Assembly: GCA_016303225.1 (NCBI GenBank)
Contig: JAEDMC010000196.1
Span: 1-5,076, forward strand
DNA: 5,076 bases
Origin: Kiritimatiellia bacterium
Lineage (GTDB): Bacteria; Verrucomicrobiota; Kiritimatiellia; RFP12; UBA1067
Direction: 5' to 3'
The translations under genes were made by a program, and so were the position numbers. The notes under the pieces were generated by a model that ran no database searches, was not told the origin of the DNA, and was given only the letters and a program-made list of their open reading frames with translations. The first letter of the stretch is position 1, and the number at the start of each line of letters is the position of its first letter. This document shows, piece after piece, positions 1 through 5,072 of this stretch.

Positions 1-8
1 GTCTGCCG

Positions 9-37
9 TTGATTGTCGGCGGAAAATTTGCTAGTAT
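9..37 (+). promoter_or_regulatory. Sigma70-type promoter with extended -10, upstream of the GH109-like gene
   Basis: A -35-like TTGATT (9-14) is followed after exactly 17 bp by a -10-like TAGTAT (32-37). TGC sits directly in front of the -10 and gives the extended TGN element. Each hexamer matches consensus at 4 of 6 positions, but the ideal spacing and the TGN support the call. Transcription would begin near 44, leaving a leader of about 26 nt that carries the Shine-Dalgarno AAGGGTGA (58-65) before the ATG at 70. The TGNTANNAT layout is shared with the stronger promoter at 3276-3284. No operator or riboswitch is visible in the short leader. Confidence 0.5.
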
Positions 38-69
38 GGTGTCATATACAGTTGGCGAAGGGTGAAACG

Positions 70-1539
70 ATGAAGACAAGACGCGAGATTTTGAAGGGAT
101 CGGCCTGGATGGGCGCGGCGGCGTTTCTGGCGGGCTGCCAGTTTGACGGCGTGCTGGGGGCGGCGAAGACGGGCGCGCCGATGCAGGGGTTCCAGCTGCC
201 GCCGATGAAGAAGATCCGGCTCGGACTCGCCGGACTTGGCAACCGCGGCCTGTGGGCGCTGCAGCGGCTCGCGGTCGTGCCGGGCGTGGAGGTCGTCTCC
301 ATCGCCGACTTGCACGAGGGGCGCGTCGCCGCCGCGCAGAAGTGGCTGCGGGAGAACAAGCATCCCGAGGCGAAGTTCGGGTTCTTCGGCGAGAACGCCC
401 ACCGCAAGATGCTCGACCAGGGCGGCATCGACGTCTGCTACGTCGTAACCAACTGGCAGTCGCACGTGCCGATCGCGCTGGAGGCGATGAACCGCGACTG
501 CCACGCGTTCGTCGAAGTTCCCGCCGCGTTCACGGTCGACGAATGCTGGGAGCTCGTGGAGACGAGCGAACGGACGAAGAAGATTTGCATGCAGCTGGAG
601 AACTGCTGCTACGGCGAAGTCGAGATGCTGGCGCTCAACCTCTGCCGTTCGGGACTGCTCGGCGATCTCGTCCACGGCGCGTGCGGCTACATCCACGACC
701 TTCGGAGCAACTACGACTGGGACCTACCGGAGTCGAAGAAGCAGATCGGGCTCGCCAACGGCGAGAAGCAGGAGATGTGGCGGCTCAAGTGGAACCTTGA
801 GCACAAGGGCAACCAGTATCCGACACACGGTCTCGGTCCGATCTGCCAGTACATGAACATCAACCGCGGCGACCAGTTCAAGTACCTCGTGTCGCTCGAG
901 TCCGACCAACGCAACTTCGAGGCCTATGCGAAGGCGAAGTACGGTCCGGACCACTGGAAGAGCCAGCTCAAGATCGCGATGGGCGACATGAACACGACGC
1001 TCGTCAAGACGGAGAGGGGGCGTTCGATTCGGATCGAACACGACGTGAGCTCGCCGCGCCCCTACACGCGCGTGAACACGATTACCGGCACGAGGGGCAT
1101 CCTGACGGACTATCCCTACCGCGTCGCCTTCGAGGACAAGCCGGGCGACGGGGCGACGCACGCGTATTTCGACGAGAAGAGGGCGGAAGAGGTGAAGAAG
1201 CGGTACATGCACCCGATTTGGAAACATGCGGGTCCCGTTGCGGCGACCGTGGGCGGACACGGCGGCATGGACTTCATCATGGACCTTCGCTGGGCCTACT
1301 GCCTGCAGAACGGCCTGCCGCTCGATACCGACGTTTACGACCTCGCGACCTGGTGCAGCGTCTGCGAGCTGTCCGAGCAGAGCGTCCGCCGCGGCTCGCA
1401 GCCGATCGCCTGCGTCGACTTCACGCGCGGGGCCTGGCGGACGGCGCCCGCATTTGGCATTTACGACATCGACATTTCGAAGATGCCGTTCTCGAAGGAG
1501 CAGCTCGAGGCCGTCGCGAAGGGATCGATGGAAGTCTAA
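70..1539 (+). CDS. Tat-exported lipoprotein, Gfo/Idh/MocA fold, GH109-like NAD-dependent glycosidase
   Basis: The 489-residue protein opens with a twin-arginine signal (TRREILK, residues 3-9), a hydrophobic stretch and a lipobox LAGC ending at Cys23. It is therefore likely exported folded and anchored as a lipoprotein. From residue 48 comes a Rossmann nucleotide-binding domain with GLGNRG (55-60), then NWQSH (128-132) and EVPAAFTVDECW (149-160). The C-terminal part carries GNQYPTHGLGP (247-257), MNINRGD (262-268) and GGHGGMDF (395-402). These match GH109, whose known members use bound NAD+ to hydrolyse alpha-N-acetylgalactosaminides by an oxidation-elimination route. His253 in YPTHG probably corresponds to the family's catalytic histidine. 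Length, domain order and motifs look intact. Tat export fits a cofactor that must be loaded in the cytoplasm. The ATG at 70 is chosen over an upstream TTG at 13 because it has AAGGGTGA at good spacing and begins the Tat signal. GH109 membership is well supported; the substrate is not proven, and GH109-like sequences include untested relatives. Confidence 0.88.
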   Translation: MKTRREILKGSAWMGAAAFLAGCQFDGVLGAAKTGAPMQGFQLPPMKKIRLGLAGLGNRGLWALQRLAVVPGVEVVSIADLHEGRVAAAQKWLRENKHPEAKFGFFGENAHRKMLDQGGIDVCYVVTNWQSHVPIALEAMNRDCHAFVEVPAAFTVDECWELVETSERTKKICMQLENCCYGEVEMLALNLCRSGLLGDLVHGACGYIHDLRSNYDWDLPESKKQIGLANGEKQEMWRLKWNLEHKGNQYPTHGLGPICQYMNINRGDQFKYLVSLESDQRNFEAYAKAKYGPDHWKSQLKIAMGDMNTTLVKTERGRSIRIEHDVSSPRPYTRVNTITGTRGILTDYPYRVAFEDKPGDGATHAYFDEKRAEEVKKRYMHPIWKHAGPVAATVGGHGGMDFIMDLRWAYCLQNGLPLDTDVYDLATWCSVCELSEQSVRRGSQPIACVDFTRGAWRTAPAFGIYDIDISKMPFSKEQLEAVAKGSMEV

Positions 1540-1540
1540 T

Positions 1541-2326
1541 ATGCTCAAGATCTCCATCATCAGCGTCCAGCCGAAGATGTTCGAGGGCTTCCTGCGGGAG
1601 TCCATCGTCGCGCGTGCCGTCAAGAAGGGTGCGTGCGAGATCGACATCGTTGACCTCCGCAACTTCGGCGAAGGCCGCTGGAAGAAGGTCGACGACAAGC
1701 CCTACGGCGGCGGGCCCGGCATGCTGATGAAATGCGGGCCATGGTTTGCGGCGGTGGAGAAGGTCTCAGGTTCCGAACATGAGACGAGTGACTTGAGGCC
1801 TCAAATCCGAATCATCATGACCTCGCCGGCCGGCAAGACCTTCACCCAGCGCGATGCTGAGATGTTCGCAAGTCTTGCCACTGACGACACGAATAACTCA
1901 AACCCTCAAGCCTTCAAACCCTCAAAACCACAAACCCTACCCCACCTCATCTTCCTTTGCGGACACTACGAGGGGTTTGACGCGCGCATCGAGACGCTCG
2001 TGACCGACAAGTATTCGATCGGCGACTTCGTGATGACGGGCGGCGAGCTGGCGGCGGCGGCGATGGTCGATTCGATCGTGCGACTGCTGCCGGGTGTGCT
2101 CGGGGGCGGCCCCTCGGCGACGGCGAGCGAGAGCTTCGGACGCGACGGACTTCTGGAGGCTCCGCAGTACACGCATCCGCCGGAGTTCCGCGGCATGAAG
2201 GTTCCCGAAGTTCTGCTCTCGGGCGATCACGCGAAGATCGAGGCGTGGAAGCGGAGCGAGGCGCGCAAGCTGACGGAACGAGATCGTCCCGATTTGGTAG
2301 AAGTAAAAAGCAAAAGCGAAAGGTGA
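1541..2326 (+). CDS. trmD: tRNA (guanine-37-N1)-methyltransferase TrmD
   Basis: TrmD is a cytoplasmic SPOUT-class enzyme that uses S-adenosylmethionine to methylate G37 of tRNAs, which prevents +1 frameshifting. The 261-residue product carries the family motifs in order: DDKPYGGGPGMLM (51-63), SPAGKTF (95-101), LIFLCGHYEGFDARI (136-150), YSIGDFVMTGGEL (158-170), IVRLLPGVLGG (179-189) and VPEVLLSGDHAKIEAW (221-236). Arg181 aligns with catalytic Arg154 of the E. coli enzyme. The catalytic aspartate region reads SATASESF, so Asp169 appears as Glu, a conservative change whose alignment is uncertain. Compared with E. coli there is an extra loop of about 18 residues (roughly 115-135) just before LIFLCG, made of octanucleotide repeats, and a smaller lengthening near 76-88. 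The C-terminus ends soon after RPDLVE in a repeat-derived tail. The ATG lies 1 bp after the upstream stop, with GGAAG at 1530-1534. The usual rpsP, rimM and rplS neighbours are absent. It is probably co-transcribed with the gene before it. Confidence 0.96.
   Translation: MLKISIISVQPKMFEGFLRESIVARAVKKGACEIDIVDLRNFGEGRWKKVDDKPYGGGPGMLMKCGPWFAAVEKVSGSEHETSDLRPQIRIIMTSPAGKTFTQRDAEMFASLATDDTNNSNPQAFKPSKPQTLPHLIFLCGHYEGFDARIETLVTDKYSIGDFVMTGGELAAAAMVDSIVRLLPGVLGGGPSATASESFGRDGLLEAPQYTHPPEFRGMKVPEVLLSGDHAKIEAWKRSEARKLTERDRPDLVEVKSKSER
1763..1804. repeat. Two adjacent palindromes inside trmD
   Basis: GTCTCA (1763-1768) and TGAGAC (1780-1785) form a stem that continues inward as GTT/AAC (1770-1772 with 1776-1778) after one G/A mismatch, leaving a 3-nt CCG loop. 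Eight bases further on, TTGAGGCCTCAA (1793-1804) is a perfect 12-bp palindrome. Together they encode most of the variable TrmD loop around residues 75-88, a few residues longer than in E. coli TrmD. The tight three-base loop and exact symmetry resemble the larger palindrome at 5020-5072. A small inserted palindromic element is possible; chance is not excluded. Confidence 0.45.
1898..1945 (+). repeat. In-frame degenerate octanucleotide array within trmD
   Basis: Reading in steps of eight from 1898 gives TCAAACCC, TCAAGCCT, TCAAACCC, TCAAAACC, ACAAACCC and a decayed TACCCCAC. Five units are clearly related and the sixth is weak. Six units make 48 bp, a multiple of three, so the frame is kept. 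They encode about residues 120-135 of TrmD, a Ser/Asn/Pro/Lys/Gln-rich stretch that has no counterpart in the E. coli protein. The block is much more AT-rich than the flanking coding sequence and almost lacks G. Confidence 0.75.
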
Positions 2327-2377
2327 AGAAGTGCGAGCGTCCATACTTTTTACTTTTTCACTTTTACTTTTCCCTTT
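2301..2377. repeat. Purine-rich and pyrimidine-rich degenerate repeats facing each other at the trmD 3' end and the next gene's 5' end
   Basis: The left part (2301-2330) is built of AG-plus-A-rich units of about 6-7 nt and encodes the TrmD tail KSKSER. The right part (2344-2377) is built of TACTTTT and related units and encodes the signal peptide of the next protein. AAGTAAAAAG (2301-2310) is exactly complementary to CTTTTTACTT (2346-2355). GTGAAGAAGT (2323-2332) can pair with ACTTTTTCAC (2352-2361) through one G-U wobble. The two pairings share 2352-2355, so they compete, and the second would cover the GTG start codon. Confidence 0.6.
2321..2326 (+). promoter_or_regulatory. Ribosome binding site overlapping the trmD stop codon
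   Basis: AGGTGA contains the trmD TGA stop (2324-2326) and sits 4 nt before the GTG at 2331. It fixes that GTG as the start and suggests translational coupling between trmD and the secreted protein. No promoter-like element is evident in the junction. Confidence 0.55.
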
Positions 2378-3275
2378 GCTGGCCTTCTCGGGTCAGCAGG
2401 AGATTCACGCCGTCTGGGATCATTCCGGTCGTGGGCTTTATCCCGGTAACTGGGCAAAGACGATGGCGGTCTTGAAGAAGTCGAACGTCACAGACCTCTA
2501 TCTCAACGTCGGCGGCGTCGACTTCGCGCATTATGCGAGCGCGCGGCTGCCGAAGACGCAGACCTACAAGGCGTACGGCGACCAGCTGCTGGCGTGCCTC
2601 CGGGCTGCACAGGGAACGGGTGTACGAGTCCATGCGTGGTTCATTTGTTTCAATGCGACGCGCAATGCGCCGACGACGCTGGAGACCTTCCGGAAGAGGG
2701 GCTGGCGACTGAAGGACGACAAGGGGCAGCTCACGACGTATCTTGATCCGTCAAACCCGACCGTGCGGGCCTACGTGCTGGCGGCAATTGACGAGCTGGT
2801 GCGGTATCCGGTCGCCGGCATTCACCTTGATTTCGTCCGTTGGGGCGATGCGTCCATAAAGCCGCCGAACGCCGCGCCGATCATCACGCAGTTCGTCGCA
2901 GACGCGCGGCACCGCGTGAAGCGTCCGAAGCAGCTGACCGCCGCGGTGTACGGGAAGTATCCGAACTGCATCACGTCCGTCGGACAGGACTGGCCGCGCT
3001 GGCTCGACCTCAACATCGTTGACTACGTTGCGCCGATGGACTATACCTCGTCGACCTCTCAGTTCCGTGCTCTGCTGGCCCAACAGGCGTCGCTTTCGAC
3101 GCGCGCGAAGCGCACGATCGTCGGCATTGGCGTCATGGCAAACGAGTCGAAGCTGAACGCGCAGCAAGTCGATCAGCAGGTTTCCCTTGCGCGCAAAAGC
3201 GGTTTCGCCGGTCAGGCGCTCTTCAAGCTCGACGCGAATCTGGAGGCGAGGGTTCTCCCGTACGTATGGCGGTAA
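2331..3275 (+). CDS. Secreted TIM-barrel protein, glycosyl-hydrolase-like family 10 (GHL10) type
   Basis: The 314-residue protein has a Sec signal peptide: a short basic start, a hydrophobic core FTFSLLLFPLLAF (7-19) and likely cleavage near residue 20-21. There is no lipobox. The mature part starts with AVWDHSGRG and continues with DLYLNVGG (55-62), GVRVHAWF (97-104), YLDPSNPTVRAYVLAAIDEL (137-156), GIHLDFVRWGD (163-173) and VDYVAPMDYTSS (230-241). This order of barrel strands, with the RYP, LDF.RW and PM.Y motifs, is typical of the GHL10/DUF187-DUF4015 group of putative polysaccharide-acting enzymes. Asp167 is a candidate active-site acid. Known members occur in envelope or glycan-degradation settings, but few have a measured activity, so substrate and even catalysis are unproven. 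The GTG start is set by the AGGTGA 4 nt upstream and by the signal peptide that begins there. It follows trmD by 4 nt and probably shares its transcript. Confidence 0.82.
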   Translation: MRASILFTFSLLLFPLLAFSGQQEIHAVWDHSGRGLYPGNWAKTMAVLKKSNVTDLYLNVGGVDFAHYASARLPKTQTYKAYGDQLLACLRAAQGTGVRVHAWFICFNATRNAPTTLETFRKRGWRLKDDKGQLTTYLDPSNPTVRAYVLAAIDELVRYPVAGIHLDFVRWGDASIKPPNAAPIITQFVADARHRVKRPKQLTAAVYGKYPNCITSVGQDWPRWLDLNIVDYVAPMDYTSSTSQFRALLAQQASLSTRAKRTIVGIGVMANESKLNAQQVDQQVSLARKSGFAGQALFKLDANLEARVLPYVWR

Positions 3276-3284
3276 TGGTATAAT
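3276..3284 (+). promoter_or_regulatory. Extended -10 promoter (TGG-TATAAT) for the Minf_1886-family gene
   Basis: A consensus TATAAT (3279-3284) is preceded by TGG, and the element begins on the base right after the upstream TAA stop (3273-3275). No convincing -35 lies 16-18 bp upstream, which an extended -10 does not require. Initiation about 7 nt downstream falls at 3291-3292, exactly at the ATG (3292-3294), so the transcript would have essentially no leader. Confidence 0.65.
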
Positions 3285-3291
3285 ATCACCT

Positions 3292-3654
3292 ATGGAAGAA
3301 ATCGATTTTCAGAGCGATTCGTTCGCAGACGTGGTGGCGAGGGACTCGCGTTACAATGCGCGGGCATATGCGCTTTTGACGGATGTCGTCCACTATCTGA
3401 GCGGCGAGGACGGCAAGCACTGTTCGGGCGAGGACATCCTCGACGAGTTCAAGGAGCGGGCGCTCGATCAGTATGGTCCGCTGACGTATACGGTCCTCAC
3501 CGAGTGGGGCATCCAGTCGACCGAGGACATCGGCGAGATGATGTTCAACTTGACGGAGTCGGGACGCATCCACAAGGACGAGAACGACACGCCTGAGAGT
3601 TTTGCGAACGGGTATGACTTCAAGGAGACGTTCTTGGGGCCGTATCAGGTTTAG
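3292..3654 (+). CDS. Minf_1886 family protein (Planctomycetes/Verrucomicrobia conserved, function unknown)
   Basis: The 120-residue, acidic, soluble protein has no signal peptide or membrane segment. Diagnostic stretches are YNARAYALLTDVVHYL (21-36), the HCSGEDILDEFKERALDQYG segment (43-62), WGIQSTEDIGEMMFNLTESG (72-91) and a C-terminal YDFKETF (108-114). This matches the Minf_1886 conserved family described from Planctomycetes and Verrucomicrobia; length is about right and nothing appears missing. No biochemical role is known to me, so none is assigned. The frame is open further upstream, but the ATG at 3292 is chosen because family similarity begins there and earlier starts lie inside the preceding gene. 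No Shine-Dalgarno precedes it; the bases before the ATG are pyrimidine-rich (ATCACCT). With the TATAAT 7 nt upstream, this points to leaderless translation. The gene after it, 44 bp on, may be co-transcribed. Confidence 0.85.
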   Translation: MEEIDFQSDSFADVVARDSRYNARAYALLTDVVHYLSGEDGKHCSGEDILDEFKERALDQYGPLTYTVLTEWGIQSTEDIGEMMFNLTESGRIHKDENDTPESFANGYDFKETFLGPYQV

Positions 3655-3692
3655 CGGTTAAGCGGTTAAGAAGTTAAGCGGTTGAGAGGTTA
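3653..3692 (+). repeat. Degenerate octanucleotide array between the Minf_1886-family gene and the membrane-protein gene
   Basis: From 3653 the units are AGCGGTTA, AGCGGTTA, AGAAGTTA, AGCGGTTG and AGAGGTTA, followed by an unrelated or decayed ACGGGCTT. The first unit begins inside the TAG stop codon (3652-3654) of the upstream gene. The last units carry the probable ribosome binding site of the downstream gene. The array therefore fills nearly all of the 44-bp intergenic space. No inverted repeat or T-run is present, so it is not a terminator. Confidence 0.8.
3684..3689 (+). promoter_or_regulatory. Ribosome binding site for the TTG start at 3699, contributed by the octamer repeat
   Basis: GAGAGG lies 9 nt before TTG (3699-3701). 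An in-frame TAA at 3675-3677 limits how far upstream the gene can begin, and the first in-frame ATG is residue 55, past the first membrane segment. TTG is therefore the best start. Confidence 0.5.
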
Positions 3693-3698
3693 ACGGGC

Positions 3699-5057
3699 TT
3701 GGCCGAGATCAGGAGATTCGGGGTCTGGAACGTAACGAGATTTTACATCCCGTTGCTCTTGCAGGCGTTTTCGCAGTCGCTGACGTATCCGCTGGTGGCG
3801 GGAATCGTGACGCACGGCGCGTTCGGGGTCAATGCGCTCACGGCGTTCAGCCAGGGACAGATGATCATGTTCATGATCGGCGCGCTGGGCGGCGGACTCG
3901 TCATGACGGGGATGGTGTTTGCGAGGACATGGTACGGCTACGTCTCGTTTCGGCGGCTCAATGCCATCATGATGGCGGTCTTGTTGGCGCTGCAGGTCGT
4001 CCCGACGATTGCGCCGTTCAACCGCTGGCTCTTTGAGGGGTTCTTCGCCTTGCCGCCGGAACTTGCCGAGACTGCGCGGTGGACGCTCCTCTTCGGCATC
4101 GTGATGCAGGCGTCGTTCTTCCTGAGGAACGTGCCGATGGTGGTTCTCTTCAACAACTATGAGAGCGGTAAGGCAAACATGGCGACTCTTGCCCGCATCG
4201 TCGTCACGCTTTGTTGCGCGACGGTTTTTCCGAAGCTCGGCTGGGTCAGCGCGTACTGGGGGCTTCTGGCGCTCACCCTCGGCACTTGCCTGGAGCTACT
4301 CGTGACTTGGCTGTATGCGCGGCCGTATGTTGCCGCGCTTCCCAATCAACCCGTGGATCCTTCGAACTTCAAACATCAAACATCGAACATCAAACATCTT
4401 TCTCTCACTTGGGAACAGTTTCGCTTTACCTTGCCGCTGTCGCTCGGTGGGTTTCTGCTGATGTTGTCGCCGCTCATTATCGCGGCATTCGTGGGGCGGA
4501 CGGAAAACGCCGCGGACATGCTGGCGATTCACTACGTGACCCTGGGCGTCGCCAATCCAGTCTCCTATGCGGCGCTCAAGCTGCAGGCGGTGTCCATCCA
4601 GTTCCAGCCGGAGTACGAGGGGGACAAGCGGCTTCTCGTCTATTCGGTTTTCGCGGGACTGTGCCTCGGCGTCATTCCGTTTGCGTTTTCGCTGCCGGTG
4701 ATCGGAAACTGGTATTTCGGACACTACCAGAACGTTCCCGCGCGCATTCTTGATACGGCGCGGCTCGCAATCGGCATCTATTCGCTCATCACCGTCATCC
4801 ATGCCATTCGCGGACGCATTGAGGGGATTGCCGCGGCGCGGAAGCGTCCGAACGCGGTGATGGCCGGGCAGATCTTCTATACGGTCGGACTTTTCATGAC
4901 CTGCGCAATTCTCCTGCCGCTCGGGTGTGCGGGCTGGTCCATCGCCGTCTCAGCCGTCTATGTTGCTCCGGTAGTCGCGACAATCGCCATCTACACGACC
5001 TTGCACTTCGCCCAGCGCAGTTGTAGTCGGTCACTCAACACCGCTTCGCGGCATTGA
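3699..5057 (+). CDS. Polytopic membrane protein, probable MATE/Wzx-like (MOP superfamily) transporter
   Basis: The 452-residue protein is strongly hydrophobic, with about 12 predicted membrane segments judged by eye: near 16-38, 53-75, 86-106, 127-150, 164-180, 184-206, 242-266, 274-295, 312-336, 353-372, 388-408 and 412-435. The two sets of six are joined by a polar linker (about 207-240). This 6+6 plan, the length and an early FYIPLLLQAFSQSL-type first helix fit the MOP superfamily of drug/cation exporters and lipid-linked oligosaccharide flippases. I do not recognise a specific subfamily or substrate, and another 12-helix carrier cannot be ruled out. The linker contains a heptanucleotide array (residues 222-233, spelled SNFKHQTSNIKH). 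The last dozen residues (from about SCSRSL) are encoded by the left half of a palindrome at 5020-5072, so neither is likely to be functionally conserved. The start is TTG with GAGAGG 9 nt upstream. There is no clear promoter of its own, so it probably depends on the one at 3276-3284. Confidence 0.65.
   Translation: MAEIRRFGVWNVTRFYIPLLLQAFSQSLTYPLVAGIVTHGAFGVNALTAFSQGQMIMFMIGALGGGLVMTGMVFARTWYGYVSFRRLNAIMMAVLLALQVVPTIAPFNRWLFEGFFALPPELAETARWTLLFGIVMQASFFLRNVPMVVLFNNYESGKANMATLARIVVTLCCATVFPKLGWVSAYWGLLALTLGTCLELLVTWLYARPYVAALPNQPVDPSNFKHQTSNIKHLSLTWEQFRFTLPLSLGGFLLMLSPLIIAAFVGRTENAADMLAIHYVTLGVANPVSYAALKLQAVSIQFQPEYEGDKRLLVYSVFAGLCLGVIPFAFSLPVIGNWYFGHYQNVPARILDTARLAIGIYSLITVIHAIRGRIEGIAAARKRPNAVMAGQIFYTVGLFMTCAILLPLGCAGWSIAVSAVYVAPVVATIAIYTTLHFAQRSCSRSLNTASRH
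4362..4403 (+). repeat. In-frame degenerate heptanucleotide array in the central linker of the membrane protein
   Basis: In steps of seven from 4362 the units are TCGAACT, TCAAACA, TCAAACA, TCGAACA and TCAAACA, then a decayed TCTTTCT. Five clear units span 35 bp; six span 42 bp, a multiple of three. The array encodes part of the cytoplasmic-type linker between helices 6 and 7, where extra residues should be tolerated. Like the trmD array it is AT-rich, poor in G, and has a TCAAAC core on the coding strand. Confidence 0.78.
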
Positions 5058-5072
5058 GCGCCCGACTACAGC
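5020..5072. repeat. 53-bp symmetric palindrome (REP-like hairpin or possible terminator) overlapping the 3' end of the membrane-protein gene
   Basis: The arms are perfectly registered around base 5046, with no bulges. TGTAGTCGG (5022-5030) pairs with CCGACTACA (5062-5070), CTCAA (5034-5038) with TTGAG (5054-5058), and CCGC (5041-5044) with GCGG (5048-5051), closing on a TTC loop. A further G-C (5020/5072) and a T-G wobble (5021/5071) extend the base. Mismatches are 5031/5061, 5033/5059 and a two-base CA/CA internal loop. The TGA stop (5055-5057) lies in the right arm. The window ends 4 bp later, so a following T-run cannot be assessed; the sequence after it (ATCT) is not T-rich. It may act as a terminator or mRNA-stabilising hairpin, or be a dispersed palindromic repeat. 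Confidence 0.75.

Noticed and set aside
13..69. TTG start 19 codons upstream for the GH109-like gene
   Set aside because: It would put residues ahead of the Tat motif, lies across the -35/-10 region, and has no ribosome site; the ATG at 70 has one.
31..696. Long open frame on the - strand opposite the GH109-like gene
   Set aside because: It is a GC-rich shadow: its translation is Arg/Ala/His-rich low-complexity, with no recognisable domain, and the + strand frame is a clear family member.
1226..1540. Upstream extension of the trmD frame
   Set aside because: The extra 105 codons read as Arg/Ser-rich noise overlapping the GH109-like gene. TrmD similarity begins exactly at the ATG at 1541.
724..1698. 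324-codon open frame on the - strand spanning the GH109/trmD junction
   Set aside because: Composition is typical of an antisense frame in high-GC DNA, it crosses two well-supported genes, and it has no family motifs.
2112..2145. Loss of the TrmD catalytic aspartate (SATASESF instead of SATEDSF)
   Set aside because: Glu is a conservative replacement, the alignment has a one-residue shift, and all other motifs are intact, so I do not infer inactivity.
3187..3291. Earlier start for the Minf_1886-family gene
   Set aside because: The codons lie inside the preceding gene, the family similarity starts at 3292, and the promoter would be downstream of the start.
3653..3692. Octamer array as a CRISPR array or terminator
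   Set aside because: There are no spacers between units, the units are 8 bp, and there is no inverted symmetry or T-run.
4211..4753. Second + strand frame within the membrane-protein gene
   Set aside because: Out-of-frame shadow without membrane segments or known motifs; the overlapping frame gives a coherent 12-helix protein.
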